A stretch of 64,000 bases of DNA from Emticicia fluvialis (GTDB taxonomy: Bacteria; Bacteroidota; Bacteroidia; Cytophagales; Spirosomataceae), in the NCBI RefSeq assembly GCF_024793945.1, contig NZ_JANUSD010000006.1, forward strand, positions 62,001 through 126,000, read 5' to 3'. The notes below the pieces were generated by a model, which saw only the letters and a program-made list of their open reading frames with translations, ran no database searches and was not told the DNA's origin. The translations under genes and the position numbers were made by a program. Positions 26,296 to 33,654 of this stretch are shown here, piece by piece; the stretch's first letter is position 1; each line of letters starts with the position of its first letter.

Positions 26296-28335
26296 ATGTA
26301 TTGGATATTTCTGTTCCTCTTTTTGGGTTTTATATGGCAAATCCATCGAAATTCAGTTTATATCTCTGAAAGCCTGAGTGATTACTCCCTGAAACTGTTT
26401 CTTGGGCTGGTGTCGTGCATTATTCCTACTGGCTTTATCTTATCTGAGTTCAATCTTATTAACCAGCCCTGGGCCTGGGGGGTGTCTGTCAATTTGATTG
26501 CCCTGTTGTTTTATGTTGTTTTCAGGCAGGTTAGTAATCCGCAGAACTTTACTCTGGCTAAAGGATTCAGCCAGTTAAACAACAAAGCAAAAACTGCGTG
26601 GGCAGGTCTTTCGTTTGCAAATAAGATTTCATTTGGCGTACTTTCATTTGCAGCGGTGGCTACGGCAGTTCTTAATCTTGTTATTTTCTTTGTTACCTAC
26701 CCCAATGAATGGGATAGCATGACAGGCCATCTGGTAAAATGCGCACTTTACCTGCAAAACGGCAACATGAACAGGTTGCAAGGCACCACCTGGACCATCG
26801 ATTTTTATCCTAATTCTCTGCCAACTTTGCAGATGTTTTTCTTCCATTTGCTAGGCGAAAAAGGATTTAAAGTAATACACTATCTGTCATACTGGATATT
26901 TGGCTTGTCAGCTTATGCCCTGGCGTTTAAAATCTCTAAAAACTTTGTTGCTTCTGTTTTTACCGGGTTGGTAACACTTTTATTACCAACGGCATTGATA
27001 CAGGCCACCACTACCGAATCGGACATCGTACTTACAGCTTATCTGGGTATTCTGGCTTATTGCTTATTTGCATTCAGGCAAAAACCAACACCGCTTAACA
27101 TACTATTGATCAGCCTGATAGCCGGTGTCTGGATAGGCCATAAAGTTACCTTTCTTTTAATAGCACCTGCTGCCTTTGCAGTGGCAGTTTACACGGTATT
27201 AATCAAAAAAGAATTCTATAAGAATATCAATCTGTTTCTGATTAGCTTTATGCTTAGTGTAGGTATATATGCGCTCCCGACAGGATACATCGGCAACATA
27301 AAAGAAGTTGGCCGGTTTAGCCTGGGCAGCCTCTCTGCCCCGCCGATAGTGATGAAATGGCATGGGATAGAAGATTACAGCACAAAAGATAAAGTAAAAA
27401 ACATGGCTCTGAATGCCGGGCGTTACTCTTCTGATTTCCTGAATTTAGATGGCTTGCGCAGCACGCCTGCTGGCAAACGGGTCAATGATGTATTCAGAGT
27501 AATACCAGACAAAATGCTTGGCCGGCTGCATCTTGAAGGAGAAAGATTTACTGTAGTATCTTATTTTTCTTTCGACCACCCCATCCGATTCTATATCGAA
27601 CGCCCTTACTGGGGAATCATCAGTTTTGGTATGGTGCTTCCTGCATTGGTTATTTTACTGTTTAGATTTATAGGCCGTTACCGCGCCATCACCCCGCTTG
27701 AGAAAGGCTTAGGAATTTTAGCAATTGCTGCCCTGTTGCATTTTTTATCATTATGTTACTCAGCACCCTACGACCCCATCAAGGCGCGTTATTTTCTAAA
27801 CATGGCTGTGTGGTGTATGCCCTTACTTGTTGTGTTCTATTTATTTAGCATAAAACGCAAGCTATGGCAGTACTGGCAAGTGGTATGTTGTATTTTAATA
27901 GCGGTTTCGGCCATTTGCACCATATTGTATACAAGGATTCATCCGGTATTCGGAGAGAAAAACATCTTCAATATGAGCAGGATGGAACAGCTGACGGTTG
28001 CCCGACCAGACATTTATGAAGCCTACCAGAAGTTTGATGAAATAGTACCCAAAGATGCCGTGGTTGCCTTAGGTACGCAGCAGGAGCATGAAGATTTTGA
28101 GTATCCGCTATGGGGAAAAGACTTTAAACGCAGGTTAATACCTATACACCCTTTCCGCAGCAGACTGAAACCGATTCCGGCCGAGGCTGAATATCTGTTC
28201 TACTCGGAAGGAGTATTGCCATTTGAGGAAGGAGACATTGAATTGAGTAAAAAAGATGAGCACAATGATACACCTGTTAAAGAAAGTTCGTTTTTTCTTA
28301 GAAAATTAAAAACTAAAGCCACTGACAAGCCATGA
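26296..28335 (+). CDS. GT-C-type polytopic membrane glycosyltransferase-like protein
   Basis: 679 residues with roughly 10-13 membrane helices and a C-terminal soluble tail (about 565-679). The first large outer loop, starting VTYPNEWDSMTGHLVKC, holds Glu and Asp residues where GT-C enzymes (GT39/PMT and ArnT class) keep the catalytic acid. These enzymes transfer sugars from polyprenyl-phosphate donors on the outer membrane face. The stop overlaps the next start by 4 nt (ATGA), so it is translationally coupled to the WbqC gene. Part of a surface-glycan cluster. The exact sugar is unknown; a substrate-free membrane protein of the same fold is possible. Confidence 0.6.
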   Translation: MYWIFLFLFLGFIWQIHRNSVYISESLSDYSLKLFLGLVSCIIPTGFILSEFNLINQPWAWGVSVNLIALLFYVVFRQVSNPQNFTLAKGFSQLNNKAKTAWAGLSFANKISFGVLSFAAVATAVLNLVIFFVTYPNEWDSMTGHLVKCALYLQNGNMNRLQGTTWTIDFYPNSLPTLQMFFFHLLGEKGFKVIHYLSYWIFGLSAYALAFKISKNFVASVFTGLVTLLLPTALIQATTTESDIVLTAYLGILAYCLFAFRQKPTPLNILLISLIAGVWIGHKVTFLLIAPAAFAVAVYTVLIKKEFYKNINLFLISFMLSVGIYALPTGYIGNIKEVGRFSLGSLSAPPIVMKWHGIEDYSTKDKVKNMALNAGRYSSDFLNLDGLRSTPAGKRVNDVFRVIPDKMLGRLHLEGERFTVVSYFSFDHPIRFYIERPYWGIISFGMVLPALVILLFRFIGRYRAITPLEKGLGILAIAALLHFLSLCYSAPYDPIKARYFLNMAVWCMPLLVVFYLFSIKRKLWQYWQVVCCILIAVSAICTILYTRIHPVFGEKNIFNMSRMEQLTVARPDIYEAYQKFDEIVPKDAVVALGTQQEHEDFEYPLWGKDFKRRLIPIHPFRSRLKPIPAEAEYLFYSEGVLPFEEGDIELSKKDEHNDTPVKESSFFLRKLKTKATDKP

Positions 28336-29030
28336 CAATCGGAATCATGCAACCTTATATTTTTCCATACATTGGTTATTTTCAGTTAATCAATGCGGTT
28401 GATAAATTTATTGTGTATGACGACGTGGCCTATATCAATAAGGGTTGGATTAACCGCAACAATATATTAGTGGCGGGCAAGGCATCACTCTTTACACTGC
28501 CCTTGGTTAATGCCAGCCAGAATCGACTCATCAGAGATATAGCAGTTGATAACCTGCAGGCATGGTCAAAGAAATTTCTAAGAACCATCGAGCAATCATA
28601 CAAAAAAGCGCCTTTTTATAACGAAACATTTGCGATTCTGGCAGAAGTTTTTCAGTCAGAACCGGCAAATATTGCCGAGTTATGCACCAAAAGTCTGAAA
28701 ACAACCAGCAGTTATTTAGGCATTAAAACCGAATTTGTAGAAAGTTCGGTTGTTTATAACAATCAGCATCTGAAAGCACAGGAGCGGATTCTTGATATCT
28801 GCAAGCAGGAAAACGCCGGCCATTACATTAACCCGATTGGAGGAATGGCCATCTACGACAAGCAATTATTTGCTGATAATAAAATCTTACTTAATTTTAT
28901 CAAGGCAAAGCCGATTCAGTACAATCAGTTTAAAAATGAATTTGTGCCCTGGCTTTCTATGATTGATACCCTGATGTTTTGCCCGGCAGATGCAATTCAG
29001 CAATATTTAAAAGAATTTGAGTTGGTTTAA
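28332..29030 (+). CDS. WbqC family protein
   Basis: 232 residues, matching the WbqC-like family: MTIGIMQPYIFPYIGYFQLI, VDKFIVYDDVAYINKGWINR and the conserved C-terminal YNQFKNEFVPWLSMIDTLMF. Family members occur in O-antigen and capsule clusters and resemble amide-forming or acyl-transfer enzymes in sugar biosynthesis; the exact reaction is not established. It overlaps the GT-C gene by 4 nt and precedes an acetyltransferase by 15 nt. Confidence 0.85.
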   Translation: MTIGIMQPYIFPYIGYFQLINAVDKFIVYDDVAYINKGWINRNNILVAGKASLFTLPLVNASQNRLIRDIAVDNLQAWSKKFLRTIEQSYKKAPFYNETFAILAEVFQSEPANIAELCTKSLKTTSSYLGIKTEFVESSVVYNNQHLKAQERILDICKQENAGHYINPIGGMAIYDKQLFADNKILLNFIKAKPIQYNQFKNEFVPWLSMIDTLMFCPADAIQQYLKEFELV

Positions 29031-29045
29031 AATAAAAACACCAAA

Positions 29046-29711
29046 ATGGCAAAAGTAGTAGTTTTCGGTACAGAATTAGTGGCAGAACTGGCCCATTATT
29101 ATCTCACGCATGACTCAGAACATGAGATAGTAGCCTTCACAAAAAACAGAGATTACATAAAAGAAGGTGAAACTACTTTCTGTGGTATTCAGCTGGTAGC
29201 ATTTGAAGATGTGCCTGCTTTGTTCCCGCCTACAGAATACAAGTTCTTTGCCCCCTTGAGCGAACGTAAAATGAATCAGATCCGGGCTAAAATCTACGGA
29301 GAAATAAAAGCACTGGGCTATGATTGTATCTCTTACATCAGCTCTAAAGCCACAGTTCTAACCGACCAGATTGGAGAAAACTGCTTTATACTGGAAGATA
29401 ACACCATTCAGCCTTTTGTAAAAATAGGCAATAATGTAGTGCTTTGGAGCGGTAACCACATCGGTCATCATGGCGAAATCAGAGACCACGTCTATTTCAC
29501 TTCCCACGTGGTGTTATCGGGTAGATGTCTGGTCGGAGAATACTCATTCTTTGGTGTCAACGCTACCATCCGCGACGGCTGCACCATAGGCGAAGGAACA
29601 CTGATAGCCATGGGTGCCAACCTAACCAAAACCAAAACTGAACCTTGGAGTATCTGGAAAGGGAATCCGGCCGTAAAAGCTGAGGTTTCCAGTAAGGATA
29701 TAAATTTGTAA
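29046..29711 (+). CDS. NeuD-type hexapeptide acyltransferase
   Basis: 221 residues. The N-terminal part (about 1-75) has a Rossmann-like PglD_N fold (MAKVVVFGTELVAELAHYYL). The C-terminal left-handed beta helix is built of hexapeptide repeats (VKIGNNVVLWSGNHIGHHGE, then FFGVNATIRDGCTIGEGTLI). The His in IGHHGEI matches the catalytic base of PglD/NeuD enzymes that acetylate UDP-amino sugars or sialic acids. Cytoplasmic, 15 nt after the WbqC gene. Confidence 0.8.
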   Translation: MAKVVVFGTELVAELAHYYLTHDSEHEIVAFTKNRDYIKEGETTFCGIQLVAFEDVPALFPPTEYKFFAPLSERKMNQIRAKIYGEIKALGYDCISYISSKATVLTDQIGENCFILEDNTIQPFVKIGNNVVLWSGNHIGHHGEIRDHVYFTSHVVLSGRCLVGEYSFFGVNATIRDGCTIGEGTLIAMGANLTKTKTEPWSIWKGNPAVKAEVSSKDINL

Positions 29712-29731
29712 ATACTATTTAGTGCCATTTA

Positions 29732-29757
29732 CTTGTTGGCCTAACTAACAGGTTTTT
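29732..29757 (+). terminator. Weak hairpin after the acetyltransferase
   Basis: CTTGTT/AACAGG 6-bp stem with one G-U, followed by TTTTT. Weak, but placed 20 nt after the stop. Confidence 0.35.
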
Positions 29758-29852
29758 ACAGATAAACCGCCCAATAGAATAAACCGGATAAACATGGTTT
29801 TTTCATTAAAAATCTTGAACTTTGACGCTTTAAATCAGAATATACATCGATA

Positions 29853-30746
29853 ATGACTCAATTTTTTGACCAGCTTATTTGCCCGAAAACCAGAACCAGA
29901 CTTGTTGTATCGGCCGACGGCAAAACCCTTCATAATACCTCTCAGGAAGAACCTATCTCTTATGATATAAACAACATTGTTGATCTGGTTTATCCGAAAG
30001 AACTCTTCGAACAAGACCGCAAAGAACAGGTAGCCTATAACGATGCACATTTGCGTTACGACCGTGGGGTTTCCTGGGTTTTTCAATCTTTACATGCCAA
30101 TGAAGCCGCAACTCGAAAACTGATGATTGGCTTGTTGAAGTTGAAACCCGGCATGAAAGTTCTGGAAGTAGGCGCTGGTACAGGAAAAGATTCAGCCTTT
30201 ATTATTGATAAAATCACTCCGGGTGGTCATGCCGTTTTATCTGACCTTTCTCCTGCCATGCTTGGTCATGCCAAAGAAAAGTTTGCTGATAAAAAAGATG
30301 TTAAAATTGACTATTTCATCGGTAACGGTTCTTATCTACCGTTTGAAGATAACTTCTTTGATGCCGTTTTTCATTTTGGTGGCATCAATACCTTTGCCGA
30401 AAGAGCCAAGGCATTTGAAGAGTTTAACCGTGTAGTTAAAATTGGTGGCAGAGTGGTTGTAGGTGACGAAAGCGTAGGTGCCTGGCTGAGAGACCAGAAA
30501 ACCTATCAGATTCTGATGGATGCTAACCCCATGTTTGCCGACCAGGTGCCATTGCAGGATCTACCTAAAAATGTAAAAGATGTAAAACTGCAATGGATTT
30601 TTGGTAATGGGTATTACGTTTTGGAGTTCAAAAAAACCAAAAAAGCCCCAACCGTAAACGTAAACCTACAGATACCGGGTAAAGATATTAAAGATAACTG
30701 GAGAATAAGGGCTGAGAGGAATAGGAAGAACACCCCCCGCCCCTAA
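29853..30746 (+). CDS. SAM-dependent methyltransferase, C-terminus altered by an inserted element
   Basis: 297 residues. The N-terminal 45 residues form a Trm112-like segment (LICPKTRTRLVVS, YDINNIVDLVYP). Then a class I Rossmann methyltransferase with motif I VLEVGAGTGKDSAF near residue 110, motif II LSDLSPAMLGHAKE, and FDAVFHFGGINTF as motif IV. It probably methylates a sugar or lipid in the cluster. The last codons (NTPRP, stop) are read from the left inverted repeat of the DUF559 element starting at 30733, so the native C-terminus may have been slightly different. Confidence 0.8.
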   Translation: MTQFFDQLICPKTRTRLVVSADGKTLHNTSQEEPISYDINNIVDLVYPKELFEQDRKEQVAYNDAHLRYDRGVSWVFQSLHANEAATRKLMIGLLKLKPGMKVLEVGAGTGKDSAFIIDKITPGGHAVLSDLSPAMLGHAKEKFADKKDVKIDYFIGNGSYLPFEDNFFDAVFHFGGINTFAERAKAFEEFNRVVKIGGRVVVGDESVGAWLRDQKTYQILMDANPMFADQVPLQDLPKNVKDVKLQWIFGNGYYVLEFKKTKKAPTVNVNLQIPGKDIKDNWRIRAERNRKNTPRP

Positions 30747-30751
30747 AGGGG
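30733..30751. repeat. Left 19-bp inverted repeat of the DUF559 element
   Basis: CCCCCCGCCCCTAAAGGGG, the exact reverse complement of 31161-31179. It contains the smaller hairpin CCCC-TAAA-GGGG and supplies the stop codon of the methyltransferase gene. Confidence 0.85.
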
Positions 30752-30784
30752 AGTTAAAACAAAAAGCCATCGATATCATTGCAC

Positions 30785-32116
30785 ATGAAAGAGAATATGT
30801 TTTATGGGGCAGGCAGCATTATCTTTGAAAGGGCAGCAAAGTTAAGAGCGAATTCCACACCAATGGAGGAGCATCTGTGGCATTATCTGTCAAAAAGCCA
30901 ATTAGGTTTGCGTTTCAAAAGACAGCACCCAATTGGCAATTACATAGCCGATTTTTATTGCCATTCTGTCAAGTTGGTTATTGAAATTGATGGTAGTATT
31001 CATAAAACTACTGAACAGAAGTTAATAGATAAAGAAAAGGACGAATTCTATCAATCGGTTGGGATTACCGTGCTAAGAGTTACCAATAAAGTTTTAAGTA
31101 ATTCCACCGAAGAAATATTAAATAAAATCAAAGGAATGCTAAATACTAAATATTCGAGCACCCCTTTAGGGGCGGGGGGGCATATCTGGCAAAAAAAAGG
31201 AGTAATATACAAACCTGACGGAACATTGGCTCATAGCCGTTCGCATGCGCAGGTGCCGTATGCTTATAAACATAATGACTTTTTAAGAGTTTACTTTTCA
31301 TCAAGAGATGATCACGGCCAATCACGCCCGACATTTATTGATGTAGATTATGATGACCCTACAAAGATTCTCTATGTGCACGACACTTTCGTTCTTGATT
31401 TAGGCGGGCCGGGCGAATATGACGAAACCGGAGCCATGCCTTCATGGTTTGTGCCGCAATCCAATGGTGATATCTGGTTATATTATACCGGCTGGAACCG
31501 TACCCATAATTCATACCGGCTGTCAATGGGTTTGTCGGTTAGTACTGATGGTGGCATAACGTTCAAGAAAATGTTCCGCGGGCCTATTATGGACCGCTCT
31601 ATACATAACCCTATCTGGGCAGCACAGCCATCGGTAATGTATGTAAATGGCCGCTGGATGATGTGGTACATTTCTGGTCAGAAGTGCGAGTATATTCACG
31701 GGTATCCCGAACCCTATTACGACTGCCGCGTGGCAGTTTCAGATGATGGCATTAAATGGGAACCAACCGGCGATGTGGCCTTGCCTTTTGATGATTTTCT
31801 GCATGCCGTTGGCCGCCCGAGTGTATTTTTTGAAGATGGTATTTTTAAAATGTACTACTCTTATCGCCACACCCGCGATTATCGCACAGACCGTAACCAA
31901 GGCTATCGCTTAGGCTATGCTGAGTCAAAAGACGGCTTTCAATGGGAACGCAAAGATAATCTGGTAGGTATTCATAAATCTGAAAACCCTGCTGATTTTG
32001 ACTACCAGATGATAGATTACGCATATTGCTACGAACACAATAACAAAAAATATCTGTTATATAATGGCAATGGTTTCGGGGCTGCAGGTTTTGGCTATGC
32101 CGTTCGGGAAAAATAA
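30785..32116 (+). CDS. DUF559 nuclease fused in frame to a beta-propeller glycosidase-like protein
   Basis: 443 residues from the ATG at 30785. Residues 1-120 are a DUF559 domain: KENMFYGAG, RANSTPMEEHLWHYL, FKRQHPIGNYIADFYCHS and LVIEIDGSIH, with the D-(E/D)xD core of PD-(D/E)xK nucleases. Then STPLGAGG, the translation of the right inverted repeat. From HIWQKKGVIYKPDGTLA on, the sequence is a five-bladed GH43/GH130-like propeller with blades such as PTFIDVDYDDPTKILYVHD, DIWLYYTGWNRTHNSYRLSM and RWMMWYISGQKCEY. Two unrelated proteins are joined, evidently by the insertion. No good alternative start lies between the repeat and the propeller, so the propeller is either made as a fusion or poorly made. 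No signal peptide. Confidence 0.8.
   Translation: MKENMFYGAGSIIFERAAKLRANSTPMEEHLWHYLSKSQLGLRFKRQHPIGNYIADFYCHSVKLVIEIDGSIHKTTEQKLIDKEKDEFYQSVGITVLRVTNKVLSNSTEEILNKIKGMLNTKYSSTPLGAGGHIWQKKGVIYKPDGTLAHSRSHAQVPYAYKHNDFLRVYFSSRDDHGQSRPTFIDVDYDDPTKILYVHDTFVLDLGGPGEYDETGAMPSWFVPQSNGDIWLYYTGWNRTHNSYRLSMGLSVSTDGGITFKKMFRGPIMDRSIHNPIWAAQPSVMYVNGRWMMWYISGQKCEYIHGYPEPYYDCRVAVSDDGIKWEPTGDVALPFDDFLHAVGRPSVFFEDGIFKMYYSYRHTRDYRTDRNQGYRLGYAESKDGFQWERKDNLVGIHKSENPADFDYQMIDYAYCYEHNNKKYLLYNGNGFGAAGFGYAVREK
31161..31179. repeat. Right 19-bp inverted repeat of the DUF559 element
   Basis: CCCCTTTAGGGGCGGGGGG, the reverse complement of 30733-30751, followed by one more G. Read in frame it encodes TPLGAGG, linking the nuclease and propeller domains. 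Confidence 0.85.
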
Positions 32117-32207
32117 TTATTTACTGATGAGCATCATTTTTGGAGCTTACCCCAGCATCTAATTTTGCCCTGTTGTTTTATTTTTGATGTTTAAAGCGAA
32201 GGTTACC

Positions 32208-33014
32208 ATGAAAGAACAATTCAATAAAGAAGGTTATATAATAATCAAGAATTTCTTTAATAAAGAAGAAATAGCACTTATATATACCGAAGCCCGTAAA
32301 CTCTTTGCCATACAAATAGAAAGAGTATTGGGTAAAAAAGTAGATATCAATAACAAAGATGAGTTTGAGCAGGCCATGTTTGATTTTTTTGAGGCCGATT
32401 TCACCACTTTTGTTAATACGGGTAAGCAGGTGCAACATCTGATTTCTCTTCACCGGCTGGGTACTGACCCCAAAATTGTTGATTTGTTAAAGTCAATCGG
32501 TTACGACTTCCCAATTATCGGTGTTCGCCCGGCCATGCAGTTCAACAGCCGTTATTTGTCAAAAGGTGGCAGCCACTGGAAACTGGGTGCGCATCAGGAC
32601 TGGCGCACAGGCCAGGGTTCTCTTGACAGCATAGTGATGTGGTTCCCTTTGGTAGACTGTGGAGAAGCCCTTGGTTCATTGCAAATTTTGCCTGCCAGCC
32701 ATAAAGATGGTTTGCTGAAAGCAGATACCTCCGGCTATCTGGGTAGTATACAGGAAGACCTGCCCGAAGAACAATATGTACAAACTGAATTTGAAGTAGG
32801 CGACCTGCTGGTTTTCTCTGCTTTTCTGGTCCACCGCTCGGGCGAAAACGTTACAAAAAATATTCGCTGGTCGGTTCAGTTGCGTTATAATAACATTGCA
32901 GAGGGTACATTCCAGGAGAGAGGCTTCCCGATGCCGTATATCTATAAGCCGGAAGCTGATTTGGTTACGCCGAATTTTCCGGAAAAGCAACATCTGGAAA
33001 CAGTTTTCGCTTAA
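32208..33014 (+). CDS. Phytanoyl-CoA dioxygenase (PhyH) family protein
   Basis: 268 residues from the ATG at 32208 (MKEQFNKEGYIIIKNFFNKE), the usual PhyH N-terminus. The frame is open to a TTG at 32184 and an ATG at 32187, but a promoter-like TATTTTTG at 32179-32186 would place those inside the leader. Fe(II) ligands are the His and Asp of GAHQDWRTGQG and the distal His in FLVHRSGENV; the 2-oxoglutarate-binding Arg lies in the following strand NIRWSVQLRYN. Probably hydroxylates a small molecule or sugar-linked group of the surface-glycan cluster. Confidence 0.8.
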   Translation: MKEQFNKEGYIIIKNFFNKEEIALIYTEARKLFAIQIERVLGKKVDINNKDEFEQAMFDFFEADFTTFVNTGKQVQHLISLHRLGTDPKIVDLLKSIGYDFPIIGVRPAMQFNSRYLSKGGSHWKLGAHQDWRTGQGSLDSIVMWFPLVDCGEALGSLQILPASHKDGLLKADTSGYLGSIQEDLPEEQYVQTEFEVGDLLVFSAFLVHRSGENVTKNIRWSVQLRYNNIAEGTFQERGFPMPYIYKPEADLVTPNFPEKQHLETVFA

Positions 33015-33084
33015 AGGCATACAACCGGCGGTAAGATTAATACCGTTTAATCATTTTCAGTGTTATTTTTGAAGAATAACCGCT

Positions 33085-33117
33085 AAAAATCGTTCTTGAA
33101 AAGGAGCGATTTTTTTT
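33085..33117 (+). terminator. Terminator at the end of the glycan cluster
   Basis: 11-bp stem AAAAATCGTTC/GAGCGATTTTT with one G-U (33085-33095 and 33104-33114) and further Ts, 70 nt after the dioxygenase stop. Confidence 0.8.
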
Positions 33118-33193
33118 ATTAATGTCTCCTTTATTCTGATATTAAATTTCATAAAAACCGTTTGCCTATTTCTGAAAATTATCAGATATTTCA

Positions 33194-33201
33194 TACATTT
33201 G
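33194..33201 (+). promoter_or_regulatory. -7 element of the ftsL-ftsI promoter
   Basis: TACATTTG, a full TAnnTTTG match 44 nt before the FtsL-like start. A near match to the -33 box, TCTG (33171-33174), lies 19 nt upstream. Confidence 0.5.
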
Positions 33202-33245
33202 TTTTACAATCGTGCTTTTATAATAAAACCATAAATTCTACCGGA

Positions 33246-33626
33246 ATGGCAACTAATACTTTTCGCCACCGTCCTGCTCCGTCTGTGCCCAAGGCTGCGC
33301 CTAAGGCCGGGCTGTTCGATAATATCAATTCATGGCTTAAAAATCGGCTGCATTTAGGAGACGCGCTTCCTACCGAAACGCTCAAACGTATTGTATGGCT
33401 GGGTGCATTGGGTATTTTTTATATCTATATTCAGCATAGCTATGAAGGTTTTATAAAAAAAATTGAGAAGACCCGCCTGGATATGGAAGAAAGACGCGCC
33501 GAGTATATATCGCAGAAATCGCGTTACATGTATGCCAGCAAGCAGTCAGAAATTGCCAGGAAACTATCAGACAAAGGTTTGGAAGACAACATAACGCCGC
33601 CAAACAAAATAGTAGTAAAAGAATAA
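33246..33626 (+). CDS. FtsL-like cell division protein
   Basis: 126 residues from the ATG at 33246; the frame is open 28 codons earlier, but that part overlaps the promoter. A proline/alanine-rich cytoplasmic tail (1-50), one membrane helix (about 52-70, VWLGALGIFYIYIQHSYE) and a periplasmic coiled-coil (KKIEKTRLDMEERRAEYISQ) give the FtsL/DivIC layout. In the divisome FtsL links FtsQ/FtsB to FtsW-FtsI. It sits 28 nt before the ftsI-type gene, as in the dcw cluster, but mraZ and rsmH do not precede it here. Confidence 0.72.
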   Translation: MATNTFRHRPAPSVPKAAPKAGLFDNINSWLKNRLHLGDALPTETLKRIVWLGALGIFYIYIQHSYEGFIKKIEKTRLDMEERRAEYISQKSRYMYASKQSEIARKLSDKGLEDNITPPNKIVVKE

Positions 33627-33654
33627 CAGGCCGATTACAACCATCAATAAAGTC

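Larger units (their letters stand above)
30733..31179 (+). mobile_element. DUF559 nuclease element bounded by inverted repeats
   Basis: 447 bp between perfect 19-bp inverted repeats, carrying a small PD-(D/E)xK nuclease ORF (DUF559, Vsr-like) that begins 34 bp inside the left repeat. No transposase and no clear target-site duplication can be seen. The element sits exactly between the methyltransferase and the glycosidase-like gene, altering the end of the first and the start of the second. That it moved here as a unit is inferred from the symmetry and from the disturbed flanking genes. Confidence 0.65.
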
